Positions 37,990 through 47,409 of a DNA stretch of 64,000 nucleotides are shown piece by piece. The notes under the pieces were generated by a model that was not told the origin of the DNA, ran no database searches, and saw only the letters and a program-made list of their open reading frames with translations. Origin of the DNA: Piscinibacter sp. HJYY11 (GTDB lineage: Bacteria > Pseudomonadota > Gammaproteobacteria > Burkholderiales > Burkholderiaceae_C). Every line of letters starts with the position of its first letter. Positions within the stretch are counted from its first letter, which is position 1. The stretch is taken from NCBI RefSeq assembly GCF_016735515.1, contig NZ_JAERQZ010000001.1, forward strand, positions 496,001-560,000, given 5' to 3'. Position numbers and translations under genes: made by a program.

Positions 37990-39539
37990 AGCTGAGGCTG
38001 TCCGTCGGGCGCCGGTTGGCACTGGGCTTTGCGAGCCTGGTGCTGATGCTGGTGGGCGTGGCCACGCTCAACGGCCTGGAGATCCGCTCGATGGGTGCGC
38101 GCATGCAGCACATCGTCGAGGTCGACAGTGCGCGCAGCGACCTGGCGCAGGAGCTGCTGACCCACATCAGCCAGATGTCGGTGCAGGCGCGCTCGATCGC
38201 GCTGCTCACCGACCTGCGCGAGATCGACAACGAGATGAAGGCGCTCGCCGCCACGGTCGCCCGCTACCAGGAGACCGAGCGCCGGCTCGCCGAGTCGCTC
38301 GACAGCGCCCGCGCCTCCGACGAGGAGCGTGCGCTCGTGGGCGAGATCGCGGCCACGGCCAAGGTGGCGATCCCGCTGCTGCAGCGCGCCGCCAAGCAGG
38401 GCCAGGACGGCTCCAACATCGAAGCCACCACCACGCTGATGACCCATGCCCGCCCGCAGGAAGCCGCGTGGCGCGGCAAGGTCGAGCAGCTGATGGCGGT
38501 GGAGCGCCAGTCGAGCGTGGCGTCTTACGCCAACGCCGTGTCGGGCCAGCAGCGTGCCTTGTGGATTGCGGCGGCGGTGGTGGCCGCGGCCGTGGTCGCA
38601 GGCACGTTGCTGGGCTGGCGCATCACGCGCAGCGTGAAGCGGCCGATCGACGGGGCCATCCGCGTGGCCGAGCGCATCGCCGAGGGCGACCTCAGCTCGC
38701 AGGTGGAGGTGGGCTCGCACGACGAGATCGGCCGCCTGCTGCTCGCCATTGCGGCGATGCAGGAACGCCTGCGCACGCTCGTCGGCCAGATCCGCGAGTC
38801 GTCGGACAGCATCCACGTGGCGAGTGCCGAGGTCAGCACGGGCAACCTCGATCTCAGCCAGCGCACCGAGCGCGCGGCCTCCAGCCTGCAGCAGACGGCG
38901 TCGTCGATGGAAGACCTGACGAGCACCGTGCGCCACAGCGCGAGCGCCGCCGAGAAGGCCAACCAGCTCGCGCACCGCGCCTCTGCCGTGGCCATGCGGG
39001 GCGGCGAGGTGGTGACGCAGATGGTGAGGACCATGCGCGAGATCGACGACAGCTCGCGCAAGATCAGCGACATCATCGGCGTGATCGACGGCATCGCGTT
39101 CCAGACCAACATCCTTGCGCTCAACGCCGGCGTGGAAGCGGCGCGCGCCGGCGACCAGGGCCGAGGCTTTGCGGTGGTGGCGGGTGAAGTGCGCACGCTG
39201 GCGCAGCGCAGCGCAGTGGCCGCGAAGGAGATCAAGGCGCTGATCGACACCAGCGTCGACAAGGTCGATGCCGGCTCGCGGCTGGTGAAGGCCGCGGGCG
39301 AGACGATGAGCGAGATCGTCGCGAGTGTCGAGGAGGTGGCCAGCATCGTGAGCGAGATCACCACCGCGGCCTCGGCGCAAAGCTCGGGCATCAGCCAGGT
39401 CACGAGCGCGGTGACGCAGCTCGACCAGGTGACGCAGCAGAACGCCGCGCTGGTCGAGGAAGCCTCGGCCGCTGCCGAGAGCCTGCGCGAGCAGGCGCAG
39501 AGCCTGACCAACGTGGTGTCGGCCTTCCGCTTGAAGTAG
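37986..39539 (+). CDS. methyl-accepting chemotaxis protein
   Basis: This is a 517-residue transmembrane chemoreceptor. The first helix (~12-33) and second helix (~190-212) bracket a four-helix-bundle type periplasmic sensor ([19 protein letters not shown]). HAMP follows (~213-265). The signalling tip reads [20 protein letters not shown] then [20 protein letters not shown]; most receptors have NAAVEAA where this has NAGVEAA. Methylation-helix segments such as [20 protein letters not shown] are present. Coupling to livM suggests that it responds to the importer's ligand, perhaps through the binding protein. A strong terminator follows. Confidence 0.93.
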   Translation: MKLRLSVGRRLALGFASLVLMLVGVATLNGLEIRSMGARMQHIVEVDSARSDLAQELLTHISQMSVQARSIALLTDLREIDNEMKALAATVARYQETERRLAESLDSARASDEERALVGEIAATAKVAIPLLQRAAKQGQDGSNIEATTTLMTHARPQEAAWRGKVEQLMAVERQSSVASYANAVSGQQRALWIAAAVVAAAVVAGTLLGWRITRSVKRPIDGAIRVAERIAEGDLSSQVEVGSHDEIGRLLLAIAAMQERLRTLVGQIRESSDSIHVASAEVSTGNLDLSQRTERAASSLQQTASSMEDLTSTVRHSASAAEKANQLAHRASAVAMRGGEVVTQMVRTMREIDDSSRKISDIIGVIDGIAFQTNILALNAGVEAARAGDQGRGFAVVAGEVRTLAQRSAVAAKEIKALIDTSVDKVDAGSRLVKAAGETMSEIVASVEEVASIVSEITTAASAQSSGISQVTSAVTQLDQVTQQNAALVEEASAAAESLREQAQSLTNVVSAFRLK

Positions 39540-39577
39540 TCGCAAAGCAAGAGAACTCTCCGTCCGAGAGCGCTGTG

Positions 39578-39610
39578 GCCTTGTTCCCTTCGGGGAGCAA
39601 GGCTTTTTTT
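39578..39610 (+). terminator. intrinsic terminator after the LIV-MCP operon
   Basis: An 11-bp stem (39578-39588 with 39593-39603, one G-U pair) closes a UUCG tetraloop and is followed at once by seven T residues. It ends the livG-to-chemoreceptor operon and isolates the next transcript. Confidence 0.92.
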
Positions 39611-39678
39611 CTGTCTTGAAACGGCCCGGTGCAGCCCTCGGCCGGCGGCATCACGCTGCCAGCTCGCTGACCGGGAAA

Positions 39679-39692
39679 CAGACGTTGTGTCG
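39679..39692. promoter_or_regulatory. putative upstream activator site of the phaZ operon
   Basis: CAGACGTTGTGTCG lies 135 bp upstream of the sigma-54 promoter at 39814. Its CAGACGTT half recurs as CAGACGTTTGTCTG at the same relative distance before the second sigma-54 promoter (50476). The TTGTGTCGA part also recurs there in reverse (50388-50396). Confidence 0.45.
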
Positions 39693-39813
39693 AGGAACTG
39701 GGCGTTGCTGCAGTGCGGCTTCGTCCAGCCCTCGGGCAGCGGGCCCTGTCGCAAACCCTCGGTCCCGCCCGCTGAGCGGGGCGAATCCGTCGATAAAGCG
39801 GGCTTGCAAGGGC

Positions 39814-39829
39814 TGGCACCAAGCTTGCG
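39814..39829 (+). promoter_or_regulatory. sigma-54 (-24/-12) promoter
   Basis: TGGCAC-CAAGC-TTGC matches the -24/-12 consensus with GG (39815-39816) and GC (39827-39828) exactly 10 bp apart. It lies 64-78 bp before the ATG of the LIV binder at 39892 and would drive the binder, phaZ and hydrolase. A sigma-54 activator gene is at 45581. Confidence 0.82.
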
Positions 39830-39891
39830 CTGGGAAGCACCACATCCGGCGTCTTCACCCCAAGGACGCCGACATCCAAGGAGACATTTGA

Positions 39892-41091
39892 ATGACCCCG
39901 AATCCCGTGCGCCGGACGCTGATGGTCCTGGCGGCCACCACCCTGGCCTGCGCCACCAGCGGTGCCTTTGCCCAAGGCAAGGAGATCCGCATCGCCCACG
40001 TCTACAGCCGCACCGGCCCGCTCGAGGCCTACGGCAAGCAGACGCAGACCGGCCTGATGATGGGCCTCGAATACGCCACCGGCGGCACGATGACGGTGGC
40101 CGGCAAGAAGATCGTGGTGATCGAGAAAGACGACCAGGGCAAGCCGGACGTGGGCAAGAACCTGCTCGCCGCGGCCTATGCCGACGACAAGGCCGACATC
40201 GCGGTCGGCCCGAGCTCTTCGGGCGTGGCGCTCGCACTGCTGCCCGTCGCCGAAGAGGCGAAGAAGATCCTCATCGTCGAGCCCGCGGTGGCCGACTCGA
40301 TCACCGGCGACAAGTGGAACAAGTACATCTTCCGCACCGGCCGCAACAGCTCGCAGGACGCGATCGCCAACGCGATGGTGGCCGACAAGCCGGGCACGAC
40401 GGTCGCGACCCTCGCGCAGGACTACGCCTTTGGCCGTGACGGCGTGAAGGCCTTCAAGGACGCGGTGAAGAACGCCAAGGTGATCCACGAGGAGTACCTG
40501 CCGCAGACCACCACCGACTTCACCGCCGGCATGCAGCGCATCATCGATGCGTTCAAGGGCGTGCCCGGCCGCAAGGTGGTCTACGTGGTCTGGGCCGGTG
40601 CCAACACGCCCTTCAAGGCCGCGCACCTCTACCTGAGCCGCCACAACATCGAGGTGGTGACGGGCGGCAACATCATGCCGGTGATGGCCTCGTACAAGAA
40701 CTTCCCCGGCATGGAAGGCGCCACCACCTACTACTTCGGCATCCCCAAGAACCCGGTGAACGAGTGGCTCGTGGCCAACCACTACAAGCAGTTCAAGGAG
40801 CCGCCGGAGCTCTTCACCGCAGGCGGCATGACCTCTGCCATCGCCATCGTCGAAGCGCTGAAGAAGACCAACGGCGACACCAACACCGACAAGCTCATCA
40901 AGACCATGGAAGGCATGAGCTTCGACACGCCCAAGGGCAAGATGACCTTCCGCAAGGACGATCACCAGGCCATGCAGTCGATGTACCACTTCCGCATCAA
41001 GGTGGACCCGGCCTTCGCCTGGGGCGTGCCCGAGGCGGTGGCCGAGATCAAGCCCGAGCAGATGAACGTTCCCATCCGCAACAAGCGCTAG
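39892..41091 (+). CDS. LIV-type ABC transporter substrate-binding protein, sigma-54 driven
   Basis: This 399-residue periplasmic binder has a signal peptide (to SGAFAQ, ~24). The fold is type I (IRIAHVYSRTGPLEAYGKQ, DIAVGPSSSGVALALLPVAE). It is a close paralogue of the binder at 50558: both contain the run GLEYATGGTMTVAG and the segment ITGxKWN. AAGGAGACATTTG precedes the ATG. PHB depolymerase follows 116 nt later on the same strand, so a 3-hydroxybutyrate-type ligand is a reasonable inference. No permease is adjacent. Confidence 0.93.
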   Translation: MTPNPVRRTLMVLAATTLACATSGAFAQGKEIRIAHVYSRTGPLEAYGKQTQTGLMMGLEYATGGTMTVAGKKIVVIEKDDQGKPDVGKNLLAAAYADDKADIAVGPSSSGVALALLPVAEEAKKILIVEPAVADSITGDKWNKYIFRTGRNSSQDAIANAMVADKPGTTVATLAQDYAFGRDGVKAFKDAVKNAKVIHEEYLPQTTTDFTAGMQRIIDAFKGVPGRKVVYVVWAGANTPFKAAHLYLSRHNIEVVTGGNIMPVMASYKNFPGMEGATTYYFGIPKNPVNEWLVANHYKQFKEPPELFTAGGMTSAIAIVEALKKTNGDTNTDKLIKTMEGMSFDTPKGKMTFRKDDHQAMQSMYHFRIKVDPAFAWGVPEAVAEIKPEQMNVPIRNKR

Positions 41092-41207
41092 CGCGACGCA
41101 CGCAGGGAGTGGAGCCGGCCCGGCATGCACCGGGCAGGCCCAAGCCTCCCGACTGCACGGCGATGCAGCGGGAACCCGACGCCCACCAGAGGCAAAAGGA
41201 GACAAGC

Positions 41208-42704
41208 TTGAAACTCACCCGTTCCGTGTTCATGGCCGCCGCATTGGCAGTGGCCGCATCCTCGAGCAGTGCCGCCGTCGTGGCGCTGCCCGCCTACAAC
41301 GTCGACAAGACCAAGATCACCGTCTCCGGCCTGTCGTCGGGAGGCTTCATGGCCAACCAGCTCGGCTATGCCTACTCGGCGACCTTCTCCGGCGTGGGCG
41401 TGTTTGCCGCAGGCCCCTACATGTGCGCCGGCCACAGCAACTACACGGCCTGCATGTACAACGCGACCATCAGCAGCAGCATGCTCAACACCATGCAGGC
41501 TGACATCAACAACTGGAGCGGCACGGCCATCGACAACAAGGCCAACGTCGCCAACCAGAAGATCTACATGTTCGTCGGCACCAGCGACTCGACCGTCGGC
41601 CCCAACCCGATGGACGCGCTGAAGACGCAGTACACCAACAACGGCGTGCCCGCCGCCAACCTGGAATACGTGAAGCGCGCCAGCACCGCGCACGTCTTCC
41701 CGACCGACTTCGACTCGACCGGCAACAACAGCTGCGGCAGCTCGGCCTCGCCCTACATCTCGAACTGCGGCTACGACGGCGCCAAGGCCGTGCTCACCAA
41801 GCTCTACGGCACGCTCAACGCGCGCAACAACGCACCGGCCGCGGCCAACTACATCGAGTTCAACCAGTCGGCCTACACCAACAACAACCCCGGCATGGCC
41901 GCCAGCGGGTGGCTGTACGTGCCGTCGTCGTGCGCGAGCGGCACGCAGTGCAAGCTGCACGTGGCACTGCACGGCTGCCTGCAGAGCTACTCCAACATCA
42001 CCGACAAGTTCGTGAAGAACACCGGCTATACCCGCTGGGCCGACACCAACAACATCATCGTGCTCTTCCCGCAGACCAAGGTCGACAGCACCAGCCGCGC
42101 CACCTCGGCCAGCGGCTCCCTGCCCAACCCCAACGCCTGCTGGGACTGGATCGGCTGGTACGGCAGCAACTTCGCGCAGAAGTCCGGCACGCAGGCCGCG
42201 GCCATCAAGGCGATGGTCGACCGCGTGGCCTCGGGCTCCACGGGGGGCGGCACCTTGCCGGCGCCCGCCAACGTGAGCACGTCCAACGCCACGATCAGCA
42301 GCATGACCATCACCTGGAGCACGGTGAACAACGCGGCCGGCTACAACGTCTACCGCAACGGCGCGAAGGTCAACGGCTCGACGGTCACCACCACCAGCTA
42401 CACCGACAGCGGCCTGGCCGCCGGCACCACCTACAGCTGGACGGTGCGCGCACTCGATGGCAACGGCGCCGAAGGCGCGACCTCGTCGCCCGCGAGCGGC
42501 ACCACCACCGGCACGCCGCTGCCCACCGCCACCTGCTACACCGCGTCGAACTACGCGCACACCACGGCGGGCCGTGCCACGCAGCGCAGCGGCTATGCAT
42601 ATGCCAACGGGTCGAACCAGAACATGGGCCTCTGGAACACCTACACCACCACCACGCTCAAGCAGACCGGCGCCAATTACTACGTGATCGGGACCTGCCC
42701 CTGA
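41208..42704 (+). CDS. phaZ: secreted PHB depolymerase, type 2 catalytic domain
   Basis: This 498-residue extracellular enzyme hydrolyses short-chain-length polyhydroxyalkanoate. A signal peptide (~1-24) is followed by the catalytic domain. The lipase box GLSSG has Ser43 near the N-terminus, and the oxyanion His255 (VALHGC) comes after it, which is the type 2 order. A fibronectin type III linker (~349-434, NVSTSNATISSMTITWSTV) leads to a short C-terminal binding-type domain (~437-498) that starts TATCYTASNYAHTTAGRATQ. The TTG start is fixed by AAAAGGAGA and the signal peptide. It is in an operon with the sigma-54-driven binder upstream and a hydrolase 19 nt downstream. Confidence 0.94.
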   Translation: MKLTRSVFMAAALAVAASSSSAAVVALPAYNVDKTKITVSGLSSGGFMANQLGYAYSATFSGVGVFAAGPYMCAGHSNYTACMYNATISSSMLNTMQADINNWSGTAIDNKANVANQKIYMFVGTSDSTVGPNPMDALKTQYTNNGVPAANLEYVKRASTAHVFPTDFDSTGNNSCGSSASPYISNCGYDGAKAVLTKLYGTLNARNNAPAAANYIEFNQSAYTNNNPGMAASGWLYVPSSCASGTQCKLHVALHGCLQSYSNITDKFVKNTGYTRWADTNNIIVLFPQTKVDSTSRATSASGSLPNPNACWDWIGWYGSNFAQKSGTQAAAIKAMVDRVASGSTGGGTLPAPANVSTSNATISSMTITWSTVNNAAGYNVYRNGAKVNGSTVTTTSYTDSGLAAGTTYSWTVRALDGNGAEGATSSPASGTTTGTPLPTATCYTASNYAHTTAGRATQRSGYAYANGSNQNMGLWNTYTTTTLKQTGANYYVIGTCP

Positions 42705-42723
42705 ATCCCTGGAGGAAAGCACC

Positions 42724-43581
42724 GTGACCACTCCGACTTCCCGCTACCTGCGTTGCCAGGGCCGCGAGATCCACTTCACCGAGTGGGGCTCGCAGCACCG
42801 CGAGACCGTGATCGCCTGGCACGCCCTCGCGCGCACCGGCCGCGACATGGACCACGCGGCGGCGCACCTCGCGCGGCGCTACCGCGTGATCTGCCCCGAC
42901 ACAATCGGGCGCGGGTTCTCGGAGTGGGCCCAGGATCCGGCGCGCGAGTACTGCCTCGCGTCGTATGTCGGCCTTGCCACGTCGCTGGTCGACCAGCTCG
43001 ACATCGACCGCTTCCACTGGCTCGGCACGTCGATGGGTGGGGCCATCGGCATCGCCGCGGCCGCCGGGCCCTTGCGCGGGCGCATGCGACGGCTGGTGCT
43101 GAACGACATGGGGCCGCAGCTCTCGAAGGAGGCGCTGGCGCGCATCGCCGTCTACGCCAGCACCCCGCCGGCGTTCGACACCGTGAGCGAACTCGAGCGC
43201 TACTTCCGCGAGGTCTACAAGCCCTTCGGCTGGATGAGCGACGAGCAGTGGCGGCTGCTCGCCGAGTCGTCCACCCGCCGCCTGCCCGACGGGCGGGTGA
43301 CGCCGCACTACGACCCGGCCATCGCGCAGCAGTTCGTCGCCCATCCGCAGGACTACGACCAGTGGGCCGCGTGGGACACGCTCACGCTCCCGGTGCTGTG
43401 CCTGCGCGGTGCCGACTCCGACCTGCTGCTTGCCGACGCGCTGGAAGAGATGGCCCGCCGCGGCCCGCGCGCGTCGACCGTGACCATCCCGAGCTGCGGC
43501 CACGCGCCTGCGCTCAACGTCCCCGAGCATCTGGCGCTGATCGAGGCCTTCTTCGCGGCCGATCAGCTGGTGGCCGCTTAG
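42724..43581 (+). CDS. alpha/beta hydrolase
   Basis: This 285-residue hydrolase has no signal peptide and so is probably cytoplasmic. Nucleophile Ser103 is in GTSMGG, the acid is probably in LRGADSDLL, and the His is in SCGHAPALN. The GTG start follows GGAGG. It sits directly after phaZ, so it may cut imported 3HB dimers or oligomers. That role is inferred from position. The stop overlaps the stop of the convergent diguanylate cyclase gene. Confidence 0.85.
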   Translation: MTTPTSRYLRCQGREIHFTEWGSQHRETVIAWHALARTGRDMDHAAAHLARRYRVICPDTIGRGFSEWAQDPAREYCLASYVGLATSLVDQLDIDRFHWLGTSMGGAIGIAAAAGPLRGRMRRLVLNDMGPQLSKEALARIAVYASTPPAFDTVSELERYFREVYKPFGWMSDEQWRLLAESSTRRLPDGRVTPHYDPAIAQQFVAHPQDYDQWAAWDTLTLPVLCLRGADSDLLLADALEEMARRGPRASTVTIPSCGHAPALNVPEHLALIEAFFAADQLVAA

Positions 43582-45230
43582 GGCTTGCGTGGCGACGCGG
43601 CCGTCACACGGTTGCGGCCGGCATGCTTGGACTCGTACAAGGCGGCATCGACCCGGCTCACGAAATCGGCCGACGCTTCCTGCGCGCCGAGCACGGCACA
43701 GCCGGCGCTGATCGTCACCTGGTGCCGCTCGTCCCCGTTGTCGATGACCGCCGCCTCGATGTCGGCGCGCACGCGCTCGGCCACCGCCAGCGCGCTGGGC
43801 AGGTCGCAATGCGGCAGCAGCACCGCGAATTCCTCGCCGCCGTAGCGGGCCACGAAGTCCATGTCGCGCACCGCCTTCGAGATCACCTGCGCCACGCGCT
43901 TGAGCACCACGTTGCCGGCCGGGTGGCCGAAGGTGTCGTTGAAGCGCTTGAAGTGGTCGATGTCGACCAGGATCATCGACAGCGCCATCGGCGAGCGGTG
44001 CGCTTCGCTGATGCGCCGGCGCATCTCTTCCTCGAGTGCGCCGAAGTTGTTGAGGCCGGTGAGCTTGTCTTTGCGTGCCAGCTCGTCGAGCAGCTGCACC
44101 TTGGCCTCGAGCTCGGTGTTGAGCTTGCCGATCTGCAGCGTCTGCTCTTCCACCCGCATGTGTGCCTGCGCGTTGACGATGGCGGTGCTGATGAACGATG
44201 CCAGCAGGTCGATCAGCGTGAGCTGCGCCTCGGTCGGCACACGCTGTTCGGAGAGCGTCACGAGCCACATCAGGCCGATCACCTTCTCGTGCAGGCGGAT
44301 GGGCACGTAGCTGAACGAGCGAACGGTTCGAAGCAGCTCCAGGGCGCGCCGGTCCTTGGCCGACATGGGCAGGTGCAGGATCTTCTGCGCATCCGCGACC
44401 ACGAGGCGCTGGCCATGCATGTAGACGAGGGCGCTTTGCCCATCGTGCACCGTGAGCGAATAGGCGGTCGAGCAGCGATGCTGCTCCCACTCCGCCGCGA
44501 GGTGGGCAAAGGGCTCGCTGAAGGCGCTGTGGACCATCGTCAGGTGGTCGTCTTCGGCCATCAGGATGTTGACCATGTCGAGCCCGAAGCGGCGCATGAA
44601 CTCGCGCGAGATCGAGGCGTAGACCTGGTCGACCGCCGTCAGGCTGTTCATCTCGGCGATGTATTCGACGAACTGGTGGATCTCCGTCGCCATGTGCTCC
44701 ACCGTCTGGCTGCGGCTGGCGCCGAGCTTGAGCTCCCAGTGCAGCTTGAGCTGCGGTGCGTAGAGCGCGGCGAGCGAGGCAAAGGCGGGCAGGTCGGCCG
44801 CACCGAGCAGGTGGTCGCGGCTGAACACGGTGAGCGTGCCGATGGGCTGCTCGGCCCCCGGCATGAGCAGGGGCAGCACCAGCAGGCTGCGCATGCGCCA
44901 GCGCTCGAAGCGCATGCGCGTGGTCTCGTAGAAGCGATCGAGGTCGCCGCTGACCACCACCAGCGGCGTGCGGCTCGTGAACACGCTGGCGTTGGCATCG
45001 GCCCGGTCCAGCACGTACTGGAAGCCGCGGTAGGTGCCTTCGATGCCGGCGTATTCGCCCGGCAGCCGCAGGTCGGCGGTGACGAGGCTCTTGCGTGCGG
45101 GGTCGTGGAGGTTGACCTCGAAGCCGGCGACGCGGCCATCGGCGATGAGGTCGTCGTGCAGGTGTTGCACGAGCGCTTCGAGGCGGGTGGTTTCCAGCAA
45201 GCGCAGCAGCTTGGCGCGTGGATCAATCAT
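43578..45230 (-). CDS. GAF-containing diguanylate cyclase
   Basis: This cytoplasmic enzyme makes c-di-GMP from two GTP. The N-terminal half (~1-330) looks like two GAF-type sensory regions. A coiled-coil (EEQTLQIGKLNTELEAKVQL) leads to the GGDEF domain with DKLTGLNNFGALEEEM, VDIDHFKRFNDTFGHPAG and the active motif RYGGEEF. No EAL domain is present. The first in-frame starts run from TTG 45290 to ATG 45230; 45230 (MIDPRAKLL) begins the conserved part, but none has a strong ribosome site. It may link the PHB cluster to the surface-attached life style, which is inference. Confidence 0.93.
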   Translation of the reverse strand: MIDPRAKLLRLLETTRLEALVQHLHDDLIADGRVAGFEVNLHDPARKSLVTADLRLPGEYAGIEGTYRGFQYVLDRADANASVFTSRTPLVVVSGDLDRFYETTRMRFERWRMRSLLVLPLLMPGAEQPIGTLTVFSRDHLLGAADLPAFASLAALYAPQLKLHWELKLGASRSQTVEHMATEIHQFVEYIAEMNSLTAVDQVYASISREFMRRFGLDMVNILMAEDDHLTMVHSAFSEPFAHLAAEWEQHRCSTAYSLTVHDGQSALVYMHGQRLVVADAQKILHLPMSAKDRRALELLRTVRSFSYVPIRLHEKVIGLMWLVTLSEQRVPTEAQLTLIDLLASFISTAIVNAQAHMRVEEQTLQIGKLNTELEAKVQLLDELARKDKLTGLNNFGALEEEMRRRISEAHRSPMALSMILVDIDHFKRFNDTFGHPAGNVVLKRVAQVISKAVRDMDFVARYGGEEFAVLLPHCDLPSALAVAERVRADIEAAVIDNGDERHQVTISAGCAVLGAQEASADFVSRVDAALYESKHAGRNRVTAASPRKP

Positions 45231-45580
45231 TGACCGGAGCATCTTCTTTTTGGGCGAAACGATCATCGCTGCGATCGGCGAGGCCGGCAAGGCACGGCCC
45301 CTCGAGAAACGTGTCGGTTTCGACTGGCCTTCAGACAGGGTTTACCCGCTTCTTCGTCCGGCAACAGGACACCGGACGGCAACTCTTCACGCATGTTCGA
45401 CGCATCGCGCCATGGCGGCGTGCTGCAGCGCGCCATGGGCATGCTTGTTGCGACCTCGACCCGATCGCCGCCGCGCATCCGAGGGCCACAAGCGCATGAA
45501 GCGCGACATATCTGACATGAAAACAGGCAAGGCACTCCACAGTGCCACGCCGTCGTGCCGTCCAATGGAGAGCGCCGCAC
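45231..45580. other. intergenic region before the sigma-54 activator gene
   Basis: About 350 bp lie between the two divergent genes. Visible features are a short dyad TCCGG-N10-CCGGA (near 45358-45377), two GCGCCATGG copies near 45408 and 45434, and a GACAT direct repeat (GACATATCTGACAT, near 45506). No clear gene; promoters for both flanking genes are expected here. Confidence 0.4.
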
Positions 45581-47113
45581 ATGCAGCTTGATGGCCAAGA
45601 CATGGCAGACATGGCACAAGACATTTCCCAGCTGTTGCCCCTGGATCCTCACCGCGTGCTCAAGCTCGCGGCCAAGTCGATGTTCGATGTGTTCGAGCAG
45701 CTGGCGATGGGCATGATGGTCGTCGACCGCGAGCACCGCATCGTGTGGATCAGCGAAGGCTACAAGCGCTTCCTGCCCGGCCTCGGCATCAGCGGTCCCG
45801 ACGACTTCGTCGGCCGGCCGGTGGAAGAGGTGGTGCCCAACACGCTGATGGGCAGCGTGGTCGACAGCGGCCGCCCGGTGCTGGTGGACCTGCTCACCAA
45901 CCAGGCCGGCACCTTCCTCGTGACGCGCCTGCCGCTGCACGACGCGCAGGGCAGGGTGATCGGCGCCATCGGCATGGTGCTGCTCGACCACCCGGGCACC
46001 AACATGCAGCCGCTGATGACGAAGTTCACCCGGCTTCAGCGCGAGCTCGACGACGCGCGCAAGCAGCTCGCCGTGCAGCGCCGCTCGCGCTACACGATCG
46101 CAAGCTTCATCGGCACGAGCCCCGCCGCGGTGGGCCTGAAGAGCATGGCCCTGCGCGTGGCCAACACCGAGAGCACGGTGCTGCTGCTGGGCGAGACCGG
46201 CACCGGCAAGGAGGTGCTGGCGCAGGCCATCCATGCGGCCTCGCCCCGCTCGGCGGGCCCGTTCATCGGCATCAACATCGCCGCCATCCCCGAGAGCCTG
46301 CTCGAGGCCGAGTTCTTCGGCGTGGCGCCCGGCGCCTTCACCGGCGCGGGCACCAAGGCGCGCGACGGCAAGTTCAAGATGGCCAGCGGCGGCACGCTCT
46401 TCCTCGACGAAGTGGGCGACATGCCGCTGCCGCTGCAGGCCAAGCTGCTGCGCGTGCTGCAGGAGCAGGAGGTCGAGCCGCTGGGGGCCAACGAGGTGGT
46501 GCGCGTCGACGTGCGCGTGATCGCCGCCACCAGCCGCGACCTGCCGGCGATGGTCGCTTCGGGCGAGTTCCGCGCCGACCTGTTCTACCGCCTCAACGTG
46601 CTGCCGATCCGGCTGCCCGCGCTGCGCGAGCGCCTGTCCGACCTGGGGGCGCTTGCCGATGCGCTGCTTGCCGACATCGCCCGCTGCAGCGGCATGCCGC
46701 AGCGCATGCTGACGCCCGATGCCCTCGAGATCCTGATGGGCCAGCGCTGGCCGGGCAACGTGCGCGAGCTTCGCAACGTGCTGGAGCAGGCGAGCGTGAT
46801 GACCGACGACCTGCAGCTCACGCCGGCCCATCTGGCCAACGTGCTGCCCGGTCGTGCCGCGCCGACGAGCCCGCTGCGGCTCGCGGTCGACGAGCCCGAT
46901 CAACACGCCGCGACGCCCCATGCGGCCGACTCGATCCGCCCCTTGCCCGACCTGATGGCCGACCTGGAGCGCAATGCGATCGGTGCGGCCCTGCGCGCGA
47001 CGGCGGGCAACCGCGTCGCCGCGGCCAAGCTGCTGCGCATCTCGCGCGCCACGCTGTACGAGAAGCTGGTGCTGTACCCGGAGCTGCGCAACGTTGGCGC
47101 CATTCCGCGCTGA
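45581..47113 (+). CDS. PAS-domain sigma-54-dependent transcriptional activator
   Basis: This 510-residue enhancer-binding protein has three parts. A PAS sensor (~30-150: [20 protein letters not shown]) comes first. The central AAA+ domain has Walker A GETGTGKE, an intact sigma-54 contact loop GAFTGA, Walker [12 protein letters not shown] and the R-finger region [15 protein letters not shown] Fis-type HTH ends the protein ([20 protein letters not shown]). No receiver domain is present, so a ligand is likely sensed through PAS. The ATG at 45581 follows GGAG. It lies between two sigma-54-type promoters (39814 and 50476), which are its likely targets. Confidence 0.94.
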   Translation: MQLDGQDMADMAQDISQLLPLDPHRVLKLAAKSMFDVFEQLAMGMMVVDREHRIVWISEGYKRFLPGLGISGPDDFVGRPVEEVVPNTLMGSVVDSGRPVLVDLLTNQAGTFLVTRLPLHDAQGRVIGAIGMVLLDHPGTNMQPLMTKFTRLQRELDDARKQLAVQRRSRYTIASFIGTSPAAVGLKSMALRVANTESTVLLLGETGTGKEVLAQAIHAASPRSAGPFIGINIAAIPESLLEAEFFGVAPGAFTGAGTKARDGKFKMASGGTLFLDEVGDMPLPLQAKLLRVLQEQEVEPLGANEVVRVDVRVIAATSRDLPAMVASGEFRADLFYRLNVLPIRLPALRERLSDLGALADALLADIARCSGMPQRMLTPDALEILMGQRWPGNVRELRNVLEQASVMTDDLQLTPAHLANVLPGRAAPTSPLRLAVDEPDQHAATPHAADSIRPLPDLMADLERNAIGAALRATAGNRVAAAKLLRISRATLYEKLVLYPELRNVGAIPR

Positions 47114-47293
47114 CGGCCTGTTCGGCGCACTCCCTCCCTCTTGAATGCTGCGACGAGCAGCAACGCAAAGCGTGTGCCACGGGCTTCGTCCCCGGTGCGG
47201 GTGGCCGGCCGTGACCCGGTGTGTCCGCTTCCCGAGCAGCCTTGTCGACAGTGCAGTCGCCGCATTCCAGACACCGCTCGGATAGCGCGTTAT

Positions 47294-47332
47294 GTGCGTT
47301 ACGCACTTTGGCGTACGCAGGCTCGCGTACGC
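47294..47332. promoter_or_regulatory. three spaced palindromes upstream of the subtilase gene
   Basis: GTGCGT-T-ACGCAC (47294-47306) is followed by two exact copies of GCGTACGC (47311-47318 and 47325-47332). Their centres are about 14 bp apart. This looks like a multi-site operator for the subtilase gene starting at 47410. The binding protein is unknown. The rest of the 47114-47409 gap shows nothing else that I can support. Confidence 0.45.
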
Positions 47333-47409
47333 AATCGCTGAGGCTTACGAAACGCAATGCTGTGGTGCAGCATTCGCGCCGTTCGTCGTCATCCCAGAGG
47401 GAGCTTTCC

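Noticed and set aside
41108..41123. GG-N10-GC spacing before phaZ (TGGAGCCGGCCCGGC), possible third sigma-54 promoter
   Set aside because: The -12 box lacks TTGC, and in GC-rich DNA such spacing is frequent. phaZ is better explained as part of the transcript from 39814.
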